Assembly (NCBI GenBank): GCA_001898035.1
Contig: MKRX01000010.1
Coordinates: forward strand, 45,513 to 109,512
Direction: 5' to 3'
Length of the DNA: 64,000 bases
DNA from: Armatimonadetes bacterium 55-13
GTDB lineage: Bacteria; Armatimonadota; Fimbriimonadia; Fimbriimonadales; Fimbriimonadaceae
The notes beneath the pieces are model-generated. The model made no database searches. It saw only the letters and a program-made list of their open reading frames with translations, and was not told where the DNA came from. This document shows, piece by piece, positions 1-7,924 of this stretch (positions are counted from its first letter, which is position 1; each line of letters begins with the position of its first letter). The position numbers and the translations under genes are program-made.

Positions 1-2
1 CC

Positions 3-227
3 GCCGTTGTTACCACTGATCTCCGGCTGAACGAACCCCGCTATATCGCTCTCCCCGGCATTATCAAGGCGCGAAGCAAGCCACTGGAAAAGCGTCCCGC
101 CCAAACCAATCCTTCTGCCAAAACGAGAATCACAAAGGTTGAAGCTCCTGCACCTCGCGCTGCCGGTCGCAAAGTGAGCTCGGTTGCCGAGTTGGTAAAC
201 GCTCTGAAAGAAAGAGGTGTTCTCTGA
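3..227 (+). CDS. etfB: Electron transfer flavoprotein beta subunit, C-terminal part (5' end outside window)
   Basis: Only the last 74 codons are present. EtfB and EtfA form the cytoplasmic heterodimer that carries electrons from acyl-CoA and related dehydrogenases to the quinone pool. The visible part contains the NEPRY...LPGI.KA stretch typical of the EtfB C-terminus, followed by a basic, Ala/Pro-rich linker and a short terminal helix (VAELVNALKERGVL) that probably contacts EtfA. The stop codon overlaps the etfA start by one base (TGATG at 225-229), so the two genes are translationally coupled, as usual for this pair. Confidence 0.85.
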   Translation, partial: AVVTTDLRLNEPRYIALPGIIKARSKPLEKRPAQTNPSAKTRITKVEAPAPRAAGRKVSSVAELVNALKERGVL

Positions 228-1120
228 TGTCGAAGCTCTTGATCGTTGCCTTCCAGCCGAGCGACATCGCCCAACTGTCTGGGTTCGCCAAAAAGCTTGG
301 ACTTCCGTTCGATATCTTGCTCTTGACCGGCTCCCCGGCCCAAGGCTACGGCGCAAATCGCCTATTTGTAGGAAGTCTGCCAGAGCTTCCGCCGGCCGAT
401 GCGCTCGCCAAGGCCGTTCAGCCGATCGCCGCGAATTACACGCATATTGCCTCCGTCTCCAGCATGTCCAGCAAGGATTCCCTGGCCAGACTCGCAGGTC
501 TTCTAGATGCTGCGATGGTCACCGATGTCCTCGACCTGGAGTCGCCCACCGTCTTTAAGCGCCCTATGGTCGCCGGGTCAATCGTCGCCACCGTCGAAGT
601 CTTAGCCTTTCCCGTCGTTCTCACCGTCCGCCCAGCCGGCTTCGGTACCACCGACCCCGGCGGTATGGTAGAGCAAACCCCGGCAACACTAACGCTGGAA
701 GGAAGAGCCAGCCGACTCTCCGCCACGAGCAGAGGCGGAAGCCGACCCGATCTCGGCCAAGCAAGCGTCGTAGTCAGTGGAGGGCGCCCATTGAAGGACG
801 CGGCCACCTTCGAGAACGTGATTGGCGGACTCGCCGATGCTCTCGGAGGCGCTGTCGGCGCAACTCGAGCCGCCGTCGATTCCGGCATTGCCCCCAACGA
901 ACTTCAAGTCGGTCAGACCGGCAAGATTGTTGCCCCGGATCTCTATATCGCCGCCGGAATTTCGGGCTCCACTCAGCATATGGCTGGGATCAAGGACTCT
1001 AAGGTCATCGTCGCCATCAATAAAGATCCCGACGCTCCCATCTTCGAGGCGGCGGACTTTGGCCTCGTTGCCGATCTTTTTGACGCCATTCCGGAATTTC
1101 GGGCGGCCATCGGCAAGTAG
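227..1120 (+). CDS. etfA: Electron transfer flavoprotein alpha subunit
   Basis: EtfA, 297 residues, slightly short for the family (about 310-330). It binds FAD and, with EtfB, transfers electrons from flavin dehydrogenases. The N-terminal half is the Rossmann-like ETF domain. The C-terminal half carries the FAD-binding signature: VVVSGGRPLKD near residue 183, VGQTGKIVAPDLYIAAGISG near 230-248, then STQHMAG and VAINKDPDAPIF. The ATG at 227 overlaps the etfB stop by one base. A strong inverted repeat follows the gene and may end or attenuate the transcript. Function is secure from motifs; the physiological electron donor is unknown. Confidence 0.93.
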   Translation: MSKLLIVAFQPSDIAQLSGFAKKLGLPFDILLLTGSPAQGYGANRLFVGSLPELPPADALAKAVQPIAANYTHIASVSSMSSKDSLARLAGLLDAAMVTDVLDLESPTVFKRPMVAGSIVATVEVLAFPVVLTVRPAGFGTTDPGGMVEQTPATLTLEGRASRLSATSRGGSRPDLGQASVVVSGGRPLKDAATFENVIGGLADALGGAVGATRAAVDSGIAPNELQVGQTGKIVAPDLYIAAGISGSTQHMAGIKDSKVIVAINKDPDAPIFEAADFGLVADLFDAIPEFRAAIGK

Positions 1121-1129
1121 GCCTTTTGA

Positions 1130-1170
1130 GAGTTGGAGACCAATTCCGGATACGATTCGGTCTCCAACTC
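1130..1170 (+). terminator. Perfect 12-bp hairpin after etfA
   Basis: Arms 1130-1141 (GAGTTGGAGACC) and 1159-1170 (GGTCTCCAACTC) are exactly complementary with a 17-base loop. The downstream sequence (GTCTTATTA) has only a weak T-run, so termination may be partial. It lies between etfA and the SD of the next gene and could separate the two units. Confidence 0.45.
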
Positions 1171-1216
1171 GTCTTATTACCTAGAATTGAGCTCGGCTCA
1201 GATACGGAGGATTCGT

Positions 1217-2188
1217 TTGAACAAGCTTTACAGCCTTTTGGTCGTTTTGGCGGCCGGAGCAGCCCACGCCCAAGTCGACACCAATAAAACCGTCGCTATC
1301 ATTAACGGTGAAGAGATCAAGGGTGGCGAGTATTACCACCGCATGGAATATCTCTCTGGCGTCGGCAAAGTCTCTAGCTCTGGTGTCATGGAGTTCCCTC
1401 CCGGATTTCTCACCATTGAGCAAATCATCACCGAACGGCTGATCCTCCAACTGGCCAAAAATAAAGGTGTCTATCCATCGGATCTTGAAGTGGACAAGGA
1501 ACTCCAGACCCGTCAAGAGGAGAATCCCAAGATGATGGAAAACTGGATCAACTCCGGTCGGTCTGAGGCAGATCTCAAATATATGACCCGCCTGGAACTA
1601 GCCCAATTCAAAATCTCCACTGCCGGCGTTACGGTGACCGATCAAGAGGTTGAAGATCACTACAAAAACAACCCTGAAATGTACACCACCCCCAAGATGG
1701 TCAAACTTGCCGTAATCGTCGTGAGGGACGATGCGGCGAAGAAAGCCGTTGATGACGGGCTTACCGCCAAAAAACCATTTTCTGAACTCGCCAAGAGCTA
1801 CAGCGCGGATGTTACCAAGGGTGTTGGCGGCGAACTTGGAACAATCTATATCACCGCATTGAGCGGCGAAGTCCGAGCCGCCATCGAAAAAATCAAAATC
1901 GGAGAGATCACGCCCTGGCTAAGCACGCAAGATGCCCGAGTTCGTTTCCTCCTAGAAGATGTCACCGCCGCTAAGAAGGACCCGCTCACCCCTGCATTGA
2001 AGCGAGATATTCGCAAGCGCCTCATGCTGGATCGTGGCAAGGTCCGAAACAATATCGGTAAGGAGATGTTTGACCTCCGCATGAATGCCAAGATCGATAT
2101 CAAAGATAAGGTCTTCGCCGAGGCATACACCAAGTACATCGACGCGTACAAGAAAGACATGTCGCTGAAGGGCGTTAGTGGGAACTAG
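1217..2188 (+). CDS. Exported parvulin-type peptidyl-prolyl isomerase (SurA/PrsA-like)
   Basis: A 323-residue exported folding factor. The N-terminus MNKLYSLLVVLAAGAAHAQ is a signal peptide with cleavage probably after AHA. Residues about 25-170 form a SurA-like helical chaperone domain, beginning with the AIINGEEI motif seen in these proteins. Residues about 180-265 look like a rotamase (PpiC) domain with FSELAKSYSAD and GGELG motifs. The start is taken as TTG 1217 because an SD (CGGAGG, 1205-1210) lies seven bases upstream and a signal peptide follows directly. An in-frame ATG at 1133 would add 28 residues encoded by the hairpin region. Likely role is periplasmic protein folding. The catalytic residues of the PpiC domain are not all recognisable, so chaperone-only activity is possible. 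Confidence 0.85.
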   Translation: MNKLYSLLVVLAAGAAHAQVDTNKTVAIINGEEIKGGEYYHRMEYLSGVGKVSSSGVMEFPPGFLTIEQIITERLILQLAKNKGVYPSDLEVDKELQTRQEENPKMMENWINSGRSEADLKYMTRLELAQFKISTAGVTVTDQEVEDHYKNNPEMYTTPKMVKLAVIVVRDDAAKKAVDDGLTAKKPFSELAKSYSADVTKGVGGELGTIYITALSGEVRAAIEKIKIGEITPWLSTQDARVRFLLEDVTAAKKDPLTPALKRDIRKRLMLDRGKVRNNIGKEMFDLRMNAKIDIKDKVFAEAYTKYIDAYKKDMSLKGVSGN

Positions 2189-2191
2189 CGG

Positions 2192-3154
2192 TTGATCCGA
2201 ATCCTTCGTATCGAAAAGGACCCGGTGGCCGCCATCCAAGGCAGCCCTGGGCCCTTCTATCATTCCGATCCCTCTCACCACACTTACGAGCAACTCCAGG
2301 CTAGTGGCATCGAAGTAAAGCCCCTCCCCGAGGGAGATCTAGAGGCTGGAACCTTAATCGTTCCCCAAAACGCCGGCCCCGTCTATAACTTGGTTCACGT
2401 GGTAGATCGCCTTCTGGGGCCTGGTGGGTGCCCGTGGGATCAGGAACAAACTCATTCTTCGCTAAAGAAGTATCTCCTGGAAGAAGCATATGAGGTCCTC
2501 GATGCGATCGATTCTGAAAACCTCGAACAGCTTCAGGAAGAGCTGGGTGACCTTCTCCTCCAACCCCTCATGCATACCCAAATGGAATCGCGCGATGGAG
2601 GCTGGGATATTGACGCCGTTGCTCAAGGCATTACCAACAAACTGGTTCGTCGCCATCCCCATGTATTCGGCGATCTTTCTGTCGCAGACGCAAGTGAAGT
2701 GCTGAAGAACTGGGACCGCATCAAACAAGAGGAAAAGGGCGGCGAACCCAAGTCCATCCTCGCGGGGGTTCCCAAAGGGATGGCTTCCCTGCTTCGTGCC
2801 CACGAAGTCAGCAAACGAGCGGCCGGCGCGGGATTCGAATGGCAAGACATTGAGGGAGTGTTTAACAAGCTCCGAGAAGAAGAGTCAGAACTCCGCGAGG
2901 CCATTGCCGAAGGAAACTCCACCCACATTGAAAGTGAAATCGGCGATCTCTTGTTCACAGTCGTTAATATCGCCCGCTGGTCCGGGGTAGAACCAGAGGA
3001 AGCGCTCCGGCGCATGTTGAATCGATTTACAGAGCGATTTATGTTGGTGGAAAAGGCCGCGACCAAGCCACTCCGCGAGCTCACCGCCCAGGAATGGGAC
3101 GATCTGTGGAACGCATCCAAACGGCAACTCTCCGCATCCCCTCAAACATCATGA
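2192..3154 (+). CDS. mazG: MazG family nucleoside triphosphate pyrophosphohydrolase
   Basis: MazG hydrolyses (d)NTPs to the monophosphate and pyrophosphate, cleaning aberrant nucleotides in the cytoplasm. At 320 residues it is longer than E. coli MazG (263) because of a roughly 67-residue N-terminal extension without obvious motifs. The first MazG domain starts at LVHVVDRLLG.GGCPWDQEQT (near residue 68-85), with the EEAYE and EELGD metal-binding helices at about 97-120. The second has EEESELREAI near 229 and EIGDLLF near 249, as in other two-domain MazG proteins. The start is TTG 2192, four bases after the preceding stop. The end overlaps the nuclease gene by four bases (ATGA), so the two are coupled. 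Confidence 0.9.
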   Translation: MIRILRIEKDPVAAIQGSPGPFYHSDPSHHTYEQLQASGIEVKPLPEGDLEAGTLIVPQNAGPVYNLVHVVDRLLGPGGCPWDQEQTHSSLKKYLLEEAYEVLDAIDSENLEQLQEELGDLLLQPLMHTQMESRDGGWDIDAVAQGITNKLVRRHPHVFGDLSVADASEVLKNWDRIKQEEKGGEPKSILAGVPKGMASLLRAHEVSKRAAGAGFEWQDIEGVFNKLREEESELREAIAEGNSTHIESEIGDLLFTVVNIARWSGVEPEEALRRMLNRFTERFMLVEKAATKPLRELTAQEWDDLWNASKRQLSASPQTS

Positions 3155-4011
3155 AAACATCCAGGATTCTCTTGACCTTCGTTTCGGCCCTGGCCGTCAC
3201 TTCCGCATTTGCATGGCACGATACCGGCCATATGGTCGTCGCCGCCATCGCGAAGCAATCTCTTACCCCCAAAGCCTTGTCGGAAGCAGAGTGGTTGCTG
3301 AAAATGGATGCCGACCCCAAATCCGACAACTTCGTCACCGCTGCCTGCTGGGCAGACGACGCCAAGACCAAAGAGAGCGGGCCGTGGCACTACATCAACA
3401 TCCACTTCCGAACCGATGATAAGCCCACCTCGAATGAGCCGCTGAAGCAGAACATCGTCTGGGCTATCTCGAAGTTCTCGGAGGTGCTGAGGGACAAGAA
3501 GAGAGATCCTAAGGAACGCGCCGAAGCCCTTCGTTACTTGATCCACTTTGTCGGTGACATTCACCAGCCCCTTCACGCCGTCGCGCGCGATAGCGACGAA
3601 CATCCGGACGGTGACCGTGGTGGGAACGAGTTTAAGATTTCCCCCCCTGAGCGATTTTCAAGGCAAGATCGCCCTCCCACCAACCTGCACTCTCTGTGGG
3701 ATTCCGGCCTCGGACTCTTCAAAAGCGTTCCCCGCCCCTTGACTGACGATGGTCTCGCAACGATCAATCGAACAGCCAATGCAATCAAATCGCGCTTTCC
3801 CGAAATTTCACTTGATGGCGTCAAGCAATCCGACCCAATGGCCTGGGCCCAAGAGAGTGCCGATATCGCCAAACGCTTTGTTTACAAAGACATCACGGAG
3901 GGAACCGTCCCTTCGCCCGAATACATGCGAAAGGGCGAAGACGAATGCGCCAAACGGGTCGCCTATGCGGGTTACAGGCTCGCCGCGCTACTCAATAAGC
4001 TCCTAAATTGA
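3151..4011 (+). CDS. Exported S1/P1-type zinc nuclease
   Basis: S1/P1 nucleases are tri-zinc phosphodiesterases that cut single-stranded DNA and RNA. The signal peptide MKTSRILLTFVSALAVTSAFA is followed immediately by Trp (WHDTGH), which fits the family rule that the mature N-terminal Trp is a zinc ligand. Further ligand motifs are visible: WHY.NIHF near residue 87, FVGDIHQPLHA near 130, and NLHSLWDSG near 182. Length (286) is normal. ATG 3151 overlaps the mazG stop by four bases. An upstream GTG/ATG in the mazG frame region would bury the signal peptide and was rejected. Pairing with MazG suggests nucleotide salvage or housecleaning, but that link is inference. Confidence 0.92.
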   Translation: MKTSRILLTFVSALAVTSAFAWHDTGHMVVAAIAKQSLTPKALSEAEWLLKMDADPKSDNFVTAACWADDAKTKESGPWHYINIHFRTDDKPTSNEPLKQNIVWAISKFSEVLRDKKRDPKERAEALRYLIHFVGDIHQPLHAVARDSDEHPDGDRGGNEFKISPPERFSRQDRPPTNLHSLWDSGLGLFKSVPRPLTDDGLATINRTANAIKSRFPEISLDGVKQSDPMAWAQESADIAKRFVYKDITEGTVPSPEYMRKGEDECAKRVAYAGYRLAALLNKLLN

Positions 4012-4020
4012 GCTTTTTTT
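3997..4020 (+). terminator. Intrinsic terminator after nuclease gene
   Basis: Stem AAGCTC (3997-4002) and GAGCTT (4010-4015) with a seven-base loop, followed by a T-run to 4020. It overlaps the nuclease stop codon and ends the parvulin-mazG-nuclease unit. Confidence 0.75.
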
Positions 4021-4041
4021 CAGCCTGATCGGACCCAAACC

Positions 4042-4068
4042 TAAACTTATTCCATAGTGTGCCGAAGA
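4042..4068 (+). promoter_or_regulatory. Sigma-28 (FliA) type promoter of flagellin
   Basis: TAAA at 4042-4045, 15 bases, then GCCGAAGA at 4061-4068. This matches the established sigma-28 consensus TAAA-N15-GCCGATAA at TAAA, the spacing and GCCGA. It lies 64 bases upstream of the flagellin start and after the preceding terminator, exactly where a class-3 flagellar promoter is expected. Confidence 0.85.
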
Positions 4069-4132
4069 TTTCACATGGAATTTGCGGGGTTTTTTAAAAA
4101 TTCCCGAATTTCGAGGTCAAGGAGTCCGATCA

Positions 4133-5584
4133 GTGAGTCTGAGAATCAACACGAATATTCCGGCGATGCACGCCCTGTCCAATCTGGCAAACACGAATGC
4201 CCAGATGGAAGGGTCGATTGCTCGCCTTAGTTCAGGTCTGCGCATCAATAGCGCAGCCGATGATCCTGCGGGTCTTATCATTAGTGAAGGCATGCGGGCG
4301 CAGATCAAAGGTCTCGACCAGGCTGTCCGCAACTCGCAAGATGCGATCAACATGGCGAAGACCGCGGAAGCGGCGATGGACGAAGTCCAGCGGCTGCTTC
4401 GCGACATTAGAGGTTTGGCCGTTAGCTCTGCAAATACCGCCGTTGCCGATGCATCGGTTCTGCAGGCTAACCAAACCCAGATCCGATCCACCATCGCTTC
4501 GATCAACCGAATTGCTCAACAAACCCAGTTCGGCACGAAGAAGCTACTTGATGGTTCGGCAGGCGCTCTTGCCAACGTAACCTCCACCGCCAATGTGGAC
4601 AGCATCTACATGGGTGGCACCTTCGCCGGCGAGTCAGTTGCCAGCGGCCCCATTACAATCGATCGCGTGTCGCCGGGTTCCGTGGCTACCACCGCTCTGG
4701 GTAAGACATTCGCCACCACTAACACCATTGTTCCAACCGCTGGCTCGTTTGTCATCAACGGCTATTCGTTCACCAGCAGCGGCACCGAAACTTTGGCCAG
4801 CTTGGCGGCCAAGATCAATGAGATGTCCTCCACCACCCACGTGACGGCTCAAATCACGGGTTCGGGTCCCTACGGCATCTCCTTGAGCCAAACCACCTAC
4901 GGTTCACAGCACAGCATCAATTTCTTTGATCCCTCGGGAGTCCTCCACACGTCTTCCGCCGCGTCGGCAACTGGAGCCGATGCCGTGTTCAACGTGTCAG
5001 TAACAACGACCTCGGGCGTTCAGACCACGCTTTTCACCGGTGGGCAGGGCCCCGGCGAATCCGGTCTCAGCCTTTCCGACCGAGAGGGTAACCGAATCGT
5101 CGTGAATCAAAACGGAAACTCGTCCATCGCTGCGCCGACTCAGGTCGGTGTGGTCACCGCAGGCAGCGTGCACTTCCAGATTGGCGCTTTCGCAAACCAA
5201 TCGGTAGCGTTCTCTATGCCCGCCGTATTCGCGCAGAATTTGGGCACAGGCGTGGTGCCAAACGGTTCGATTTCAAGCCTCGACGTCACCACCCAGCAGG
5301 GTTCCTATGACGCGATGAAGATCATCGACGCCGCCATCACCCAACTGGCGCAAGCTCGAGGTGAACTCGGTTCGTTCCAAAAGAACTTCCTAGAGTCCAC
5401 ATCCCGCTCTCTCGGAATCGCCAAGGAGAATTTAACCTCCAGCGAAAGTCAGATCAGAGACGCGGACATGGCTCAGGAAATGACCGAATACACCCGTGTA
5501 CAGATTCTTCAACAGAGCGGCATGGCAGTATTGGCGCAAGCCAACCAACAGCCACAGCAGGTTCTCCAGCTCCTTAAGGGCTAA
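4133..5584 (+). CDS. fliC: Flagellin
   Basis: Flagellar filament protein, 483 residues. The N-terminal D0/D1 region starts SLRINTNIPAMHALSNL and continues with the SSGLRINSAADDPAGL signature near residue 36. The C-terminal D1/D0 region (about 400-483) has LGSFQKNFLEST and ends in QILQQSGMAVLAQANQ...QVLQLLKG. The middle (about 145-385) is a variable Ser/Thr/Gly-rich domain that would be surface exposed. GTG 4133 is chosen because AAGGAG (4119-4124) lies eight bases upstream and the protein then begins exactly where flagellins begin. The earlier in-frame ATG 4082 lies too close behind the promoter. Expression probably depends on FliA and hook completion. No other flagellar gene is in the window. 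Confidence 0.96.
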   Translation: MSLRINTNIPAMHALSNLANTNAQMEGSIARLSSGLRINSAADDPAGLIISEGMRAQIKGLDQAVRNSQDAINMAKTAEAAMDEVQRLLRDIRGLAVSSANTAVADASVLQANQTQIRSTIASINRIAQQTQFGTKKLLDGSAGALANVTSTANVDSIYMGGTFAGESVASGPITIDRVSPGSVATTALGKTFATTNTIVPTAGSFVINGYSFTSSGTETLASLAAKINEMSSTTHVTAQITGSGPYGISLSQTTYGSQHSINFFDPSGVLHTSSAASATGADAVFNVSVTTTSGVQTTLFTGGQGPGESGLSLSDREGNRIVVNQNGNSSIAAPTQVGVVTAGSVHFQIGAFANQSVAFSMPAVFAQNLGTGVVPNGSISSLDVTTQQGSYDAMKIIDAAITQLAQARGELGSFQKNFLESTSRSLGIAKENLTSSESQIRDADMAQEMTEYTRVQILQQSGMAVLAQANQQPQQVLQLLKG

Positions 5585-5621
5585 TCGAAAAGACTTACTA
5601 TTAACCTCCAAAACCTCTCTC

Positions 5622-5652
5622 GCCCGTGCTTTGGCCAGCACGGGCCTTTTTT
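5622..5652 (+). terminator. Intrinsic terminator after flagellin
   Basis: Nine-bp perfect stem GCCCGTGCT (5622-5630) / AGCACGGGC (5637-5645), six-base loop, T6 at 5647-5652. Strong rho-independent terminator. Confidence 0.93.
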
Positions 5653-5667
5653 GTTTCGCCTTCGCGC

Positions 5668-5673
5668 CATAAT
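5668..5673 (+). promoter_or_regulatory. -10 element directly before parA
   Basis: CATAAT ends six bases before the parA GTG (5680), and no SD is present. This is the spacing expected of a leaderless mRNA. No good -35 is seen. Confidence 0.45.
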
Positions 5674-5679
5674 CTTTTC

Positions 5680-6465
5680 GTGCCGGTTTGGGGTGTGGTT
5701 AATCAGAAAGGTGGCGTCGGCAAGACGACCACAGCGGTAAATTTGGCGGCGGGCCTCGCCCTCAAGGGCCAACGCACCCTCGTAATCGACTGCGACCCTC
5801 AAGGAAACGCCACAACTGGCCTCGGAGTGGATAAGCACCAAATCTCAGCCACGCTTTATGAAGTCCTCTCAGAGGTCGTTGACAATCCGGACAGCGAGAC
5901 GGCCATCGAAAAGGCCATTGTCGACGTATCGCCAAACCTTCACATCGTCCCCGCCACCCTCGATCTCGCCGGTGTGGAGGCTGTTCTCTTGAATGCCGTA
6001 GGCAAAGAGCTGATTCTCCGAGACGCCCTGGTACCCATCCTGAGCAGATATGACTGGATCATCATGGATTCACCGCCCAGCCTCGGAATCCTAACCATCA
6101 ATATCCTTGCCGCCGTAGACAGCGTCCTGGTACCGATGCAATGCGAGTTCTACGCTCTCGAGGGATTGAGTCAACTCCTCAAGACCATCGAGATGGTTCG
6201 TCGCCGAATCAATCCATCTCTCGGTGTCAGAAAGGTGTTGCTCACCATGCACGATCCAAGAAATCGCCTAACTCAGCAGGTCCAAGACGAGGTGATCGAG
6301 TATTTTGGAGATAAAGTTTCGAAAGTGGTGATCCCACGCAACGTTCGACTGAGTGAAGCTCCCAGTTTTGGCGAGCCCGCCGTAAGTCGTTTCCCCGGCT
6401 CAAGAGGAGCCGGAGCCTACATCGAATTTGTGGAAGAGGTGATGACGGAATGCGCCGCGCGCTAG
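5680..6465 (+). CDS. parA: Chromosome-partitioning ATPase ParA (Soj)
   Basis: ParA ATPase, 261 residues, which forms nucleoid-bound dimers and drives segregation of ParB-parS complexes. The deviant Walker A motif KGGVGKTT lies at residues 10-17. IDCDPQGNATTGLG follows near 37, and the Walker B region WIIMDSPPSLG near 127. The start is set at GTG 5680, giving MPVWGVVNQKGG, the normal distance from start to Walker A. The alternative ATG 5626 lies inside the flagellin terminator. There is no SD, but a -10-like CATAAT sits six bases upstream, suggesting a leaderless transcript. The 3' end overlaps parB by 16 bases. Assignment is secure. Confidence 0.94.
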   Translation: MPVWGVVNQKGGVGKTTTAVNLAAGLALKGQRTLVIDCDPQGNATTGLGVDKHQISATLYEVLSEVVDNPDSETAIEKAIVDVSPNLHIVPATLDLAGVEAVLLNAVGKELILRDALVPILSRYDWIIMDSPPSLGILTINILAAVDSVLVPMQCEFYALEGLSQLLKTIEMVRRRINPSLGVRKVLLTMHDPRNRLTQQVQDEVIEYFGDKVSKVVIPRNVRLSEAPSFGEPAVSRFPGSRGAGAYIEFVEEVMTECAAR

Positions 6466-7301
6466 GAAAAGGATTATCGCAACTGATCGCTGAGCAGTAT
6501 GACGGCGCCCCCAACGAGGTGGAGATCGACTCGATCGAACCCAACTCTCGTCAGCCGCGCACCATCTTCGATCCCGGCGCGCTTAAGGACCTGTCGAGTT
6601 CGATCAAGGAGCACGGCATTATTCAACCGCTCGCCGTGCGCCCCCTTGCCGACGGAAAGTACGAACTGATCGCCGGGGAACGTCGCCTTCGCGCCGCAAA
6701 AATGGCCGGGCTCAAGACGGTACCGGTCACCGTTCGCTCTGCAACGAACGAAGCCAGCCTCGAACTCGCACTGATCGAGAACATTCAGCGTGAAGACATT
6801 AACGCAATGGAGTGCGCTCGCGCCTATCGCCAACTCATCGATGAGTTTGACCTAACCCAGGAAAAGGTCGCTGAGAAAGTCGGCAAATCGCGCACCGCCA
6901 TCGCGAATACGCTCCGCCTCCTGCAACTGCCTAAGCGAATTCAAGAAGGTGTTAGCGAAGGCGCCATCACAGAAGGTCACGCTCGCGCTCTTCTCGGATT
7001 CGAAAGTGACGCTCATCGCCTTGCCGTATACGACCAAATCCTCGAACGCGGCCTCACGGTGAGGGACGTGGAACAGAAGTCCAAACCAACCACCAAGGCC
7101 ACCGGGAAAGGCGCTGCGAAGAAAGCATCCCCTGCCTCCAAAGGTGACCCCAACGACGAGGCTCTCGCCGAAGCGCTTTCAACCTACTTCGGAACCCCTG
7201 TTCGGCTCATCAAGTCGGGAGTTGGCGGTGAAATGGCCATCGAGTTCTACTCGGACGATGATCTCGAACGCATTCTCGATATCCTCGGCTTTCGGCTGTG
7301 A
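6450..7301 (+). CDS. parB: Chromosome-partitioning protein ParB (Spo0J)
   Basis: ParB, 283 residues, binds parS sites near the origin and, by established work on the family, spreads as a CTP-dependent clamp. The N-terminus ALGKGLSQLI is the ParA-stimulating peptide region. The ParB/Srx domain carries the CTP-binding GERRLRAAK motif near residue 76, and the helix-turn-helix LTQEKVAEKVGKSRTAI follows near 134-150. A Lys/Ala/Pro-rich linker (about 210-235) leads to a short C-terminal dimerisation domain. It overlaps parA by 16 bases and ends in a GTGA overlap with the acetyltransferase gene. A parAB pair usually lies near the replication origin, but no dnaA, gidA/mnmG or parS array is seen here. 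Confidence 0.94.
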   Translation: MRRALGKGLSQLIAEQYDGAPNEVEIDSIEPNSRQPRTIFDPGALKDLSSSIKEHGIIQPLAVRPLADGKYELIAGERRLRAAKMAGLKTVPVTVRSATNEASLELALIENIQREDINAMECARAYRQLIDEFDLTQEKVAEKVGKSRTAIANTLRLLQLPKRIQEGVSEGAITEGHARALLGFESDAHRLAVYDQILERGLTVRDVEQKSKPTTKATGKGAAKKASPASKGDPNDEALAEALSTYFGTPVRLIKSGVGGEMAIEFYSDDDLERILDILGFRL

Positions 7302-7924
7302 ACGCCGAAATTCGCATTGAATCCATGACGACCGAGTACATCGCGGGAGCGGTGGCTCTTCAACGTGCCTGTTTCCCTGCTCCATTCCCAGAGGATCAAC
7401 TCTGGAATCAAGACCACTTGACTCGGCACTTGGAGATCTTCTCTCAGGGCCAGTTCGTGGCTCTTGATCAGGGCCATGTGGTCGCCAGTGCTAGCGCCAC
7501 CCTCATTTCCGAAGCAAACTGGCAATCTCACCGCTCTTGGAACGAAACCGTTGGCGGTCCCTTCCTAGAGAACTTTGACGCTACTGGCCAAACCCTCTAT
7601 GGACTTGATATTAGCGTCCATCCTGACTATAGGGGTCGGGGAATTGGGAAGAGACTCTATCGTGCACGTTTCGATCTCGTACGCACCCTCGGTCTGACCA
7701 GGTACGGCACCGCTTGTCGGCTCCCTGACTTCCGGAACTTTCAAACGAAGTTCCCGGAAAAGACAGTCGCCGATTATGCCGAAGATGTTGTGAGGGGCTC
7801 TGCCACCGACCGTACCCTTAGTCCCCTCCTCAAATACGGTCTGGTCTATAACACCGTAATTAACGATTACATGGAAGACTACGAATCTGCCAATGCGGCC
7901 GCTCTTTTGGAGTGGAAGCCTTGA
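7298..7924 (+). CDS. GNAT N-acetyltransferase, partner of the following nitrilase-type enzyme
   Basis: A 208-residue protein of the RimI-like GNAT fold. The acetyl-CoA pyrophosphate-binding loop is seen as VHPDYRGRGIGKRLY near residues 106-120, preceded by the LYGLDIS strand. The start GTG 7298 overlaps the parB stop (GTGA) and the end overlaps the nitrilase start (TTGA), so translation is coupled on both sides. In some bacteria (for example YhcX of Bacillus subtilis) a GNAT domain and a nitrilase domain are one polypeptide. Here the same two modules are adjacent separate genes, which argues that they act together. Substrate unknown. Confidence 0.85.
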   Translation: MNAEIRIESMTTEYIAGAVALQRACFPAPFPEDQLWNQDHLTRHLEIFSQGQFVALDQGHVVASASATLISEANWQSHRSWNETVGGPFLENFDATGQTLYGLDISVHPDYRGRGIGKRLYRARFDLVRTLGLTRYGTACRLPDFRNFQTKFPEKTVADYAEDVVRGSATDRTLSPLLKYGLVYNTVINDYMEDYESANAAALLEWKP

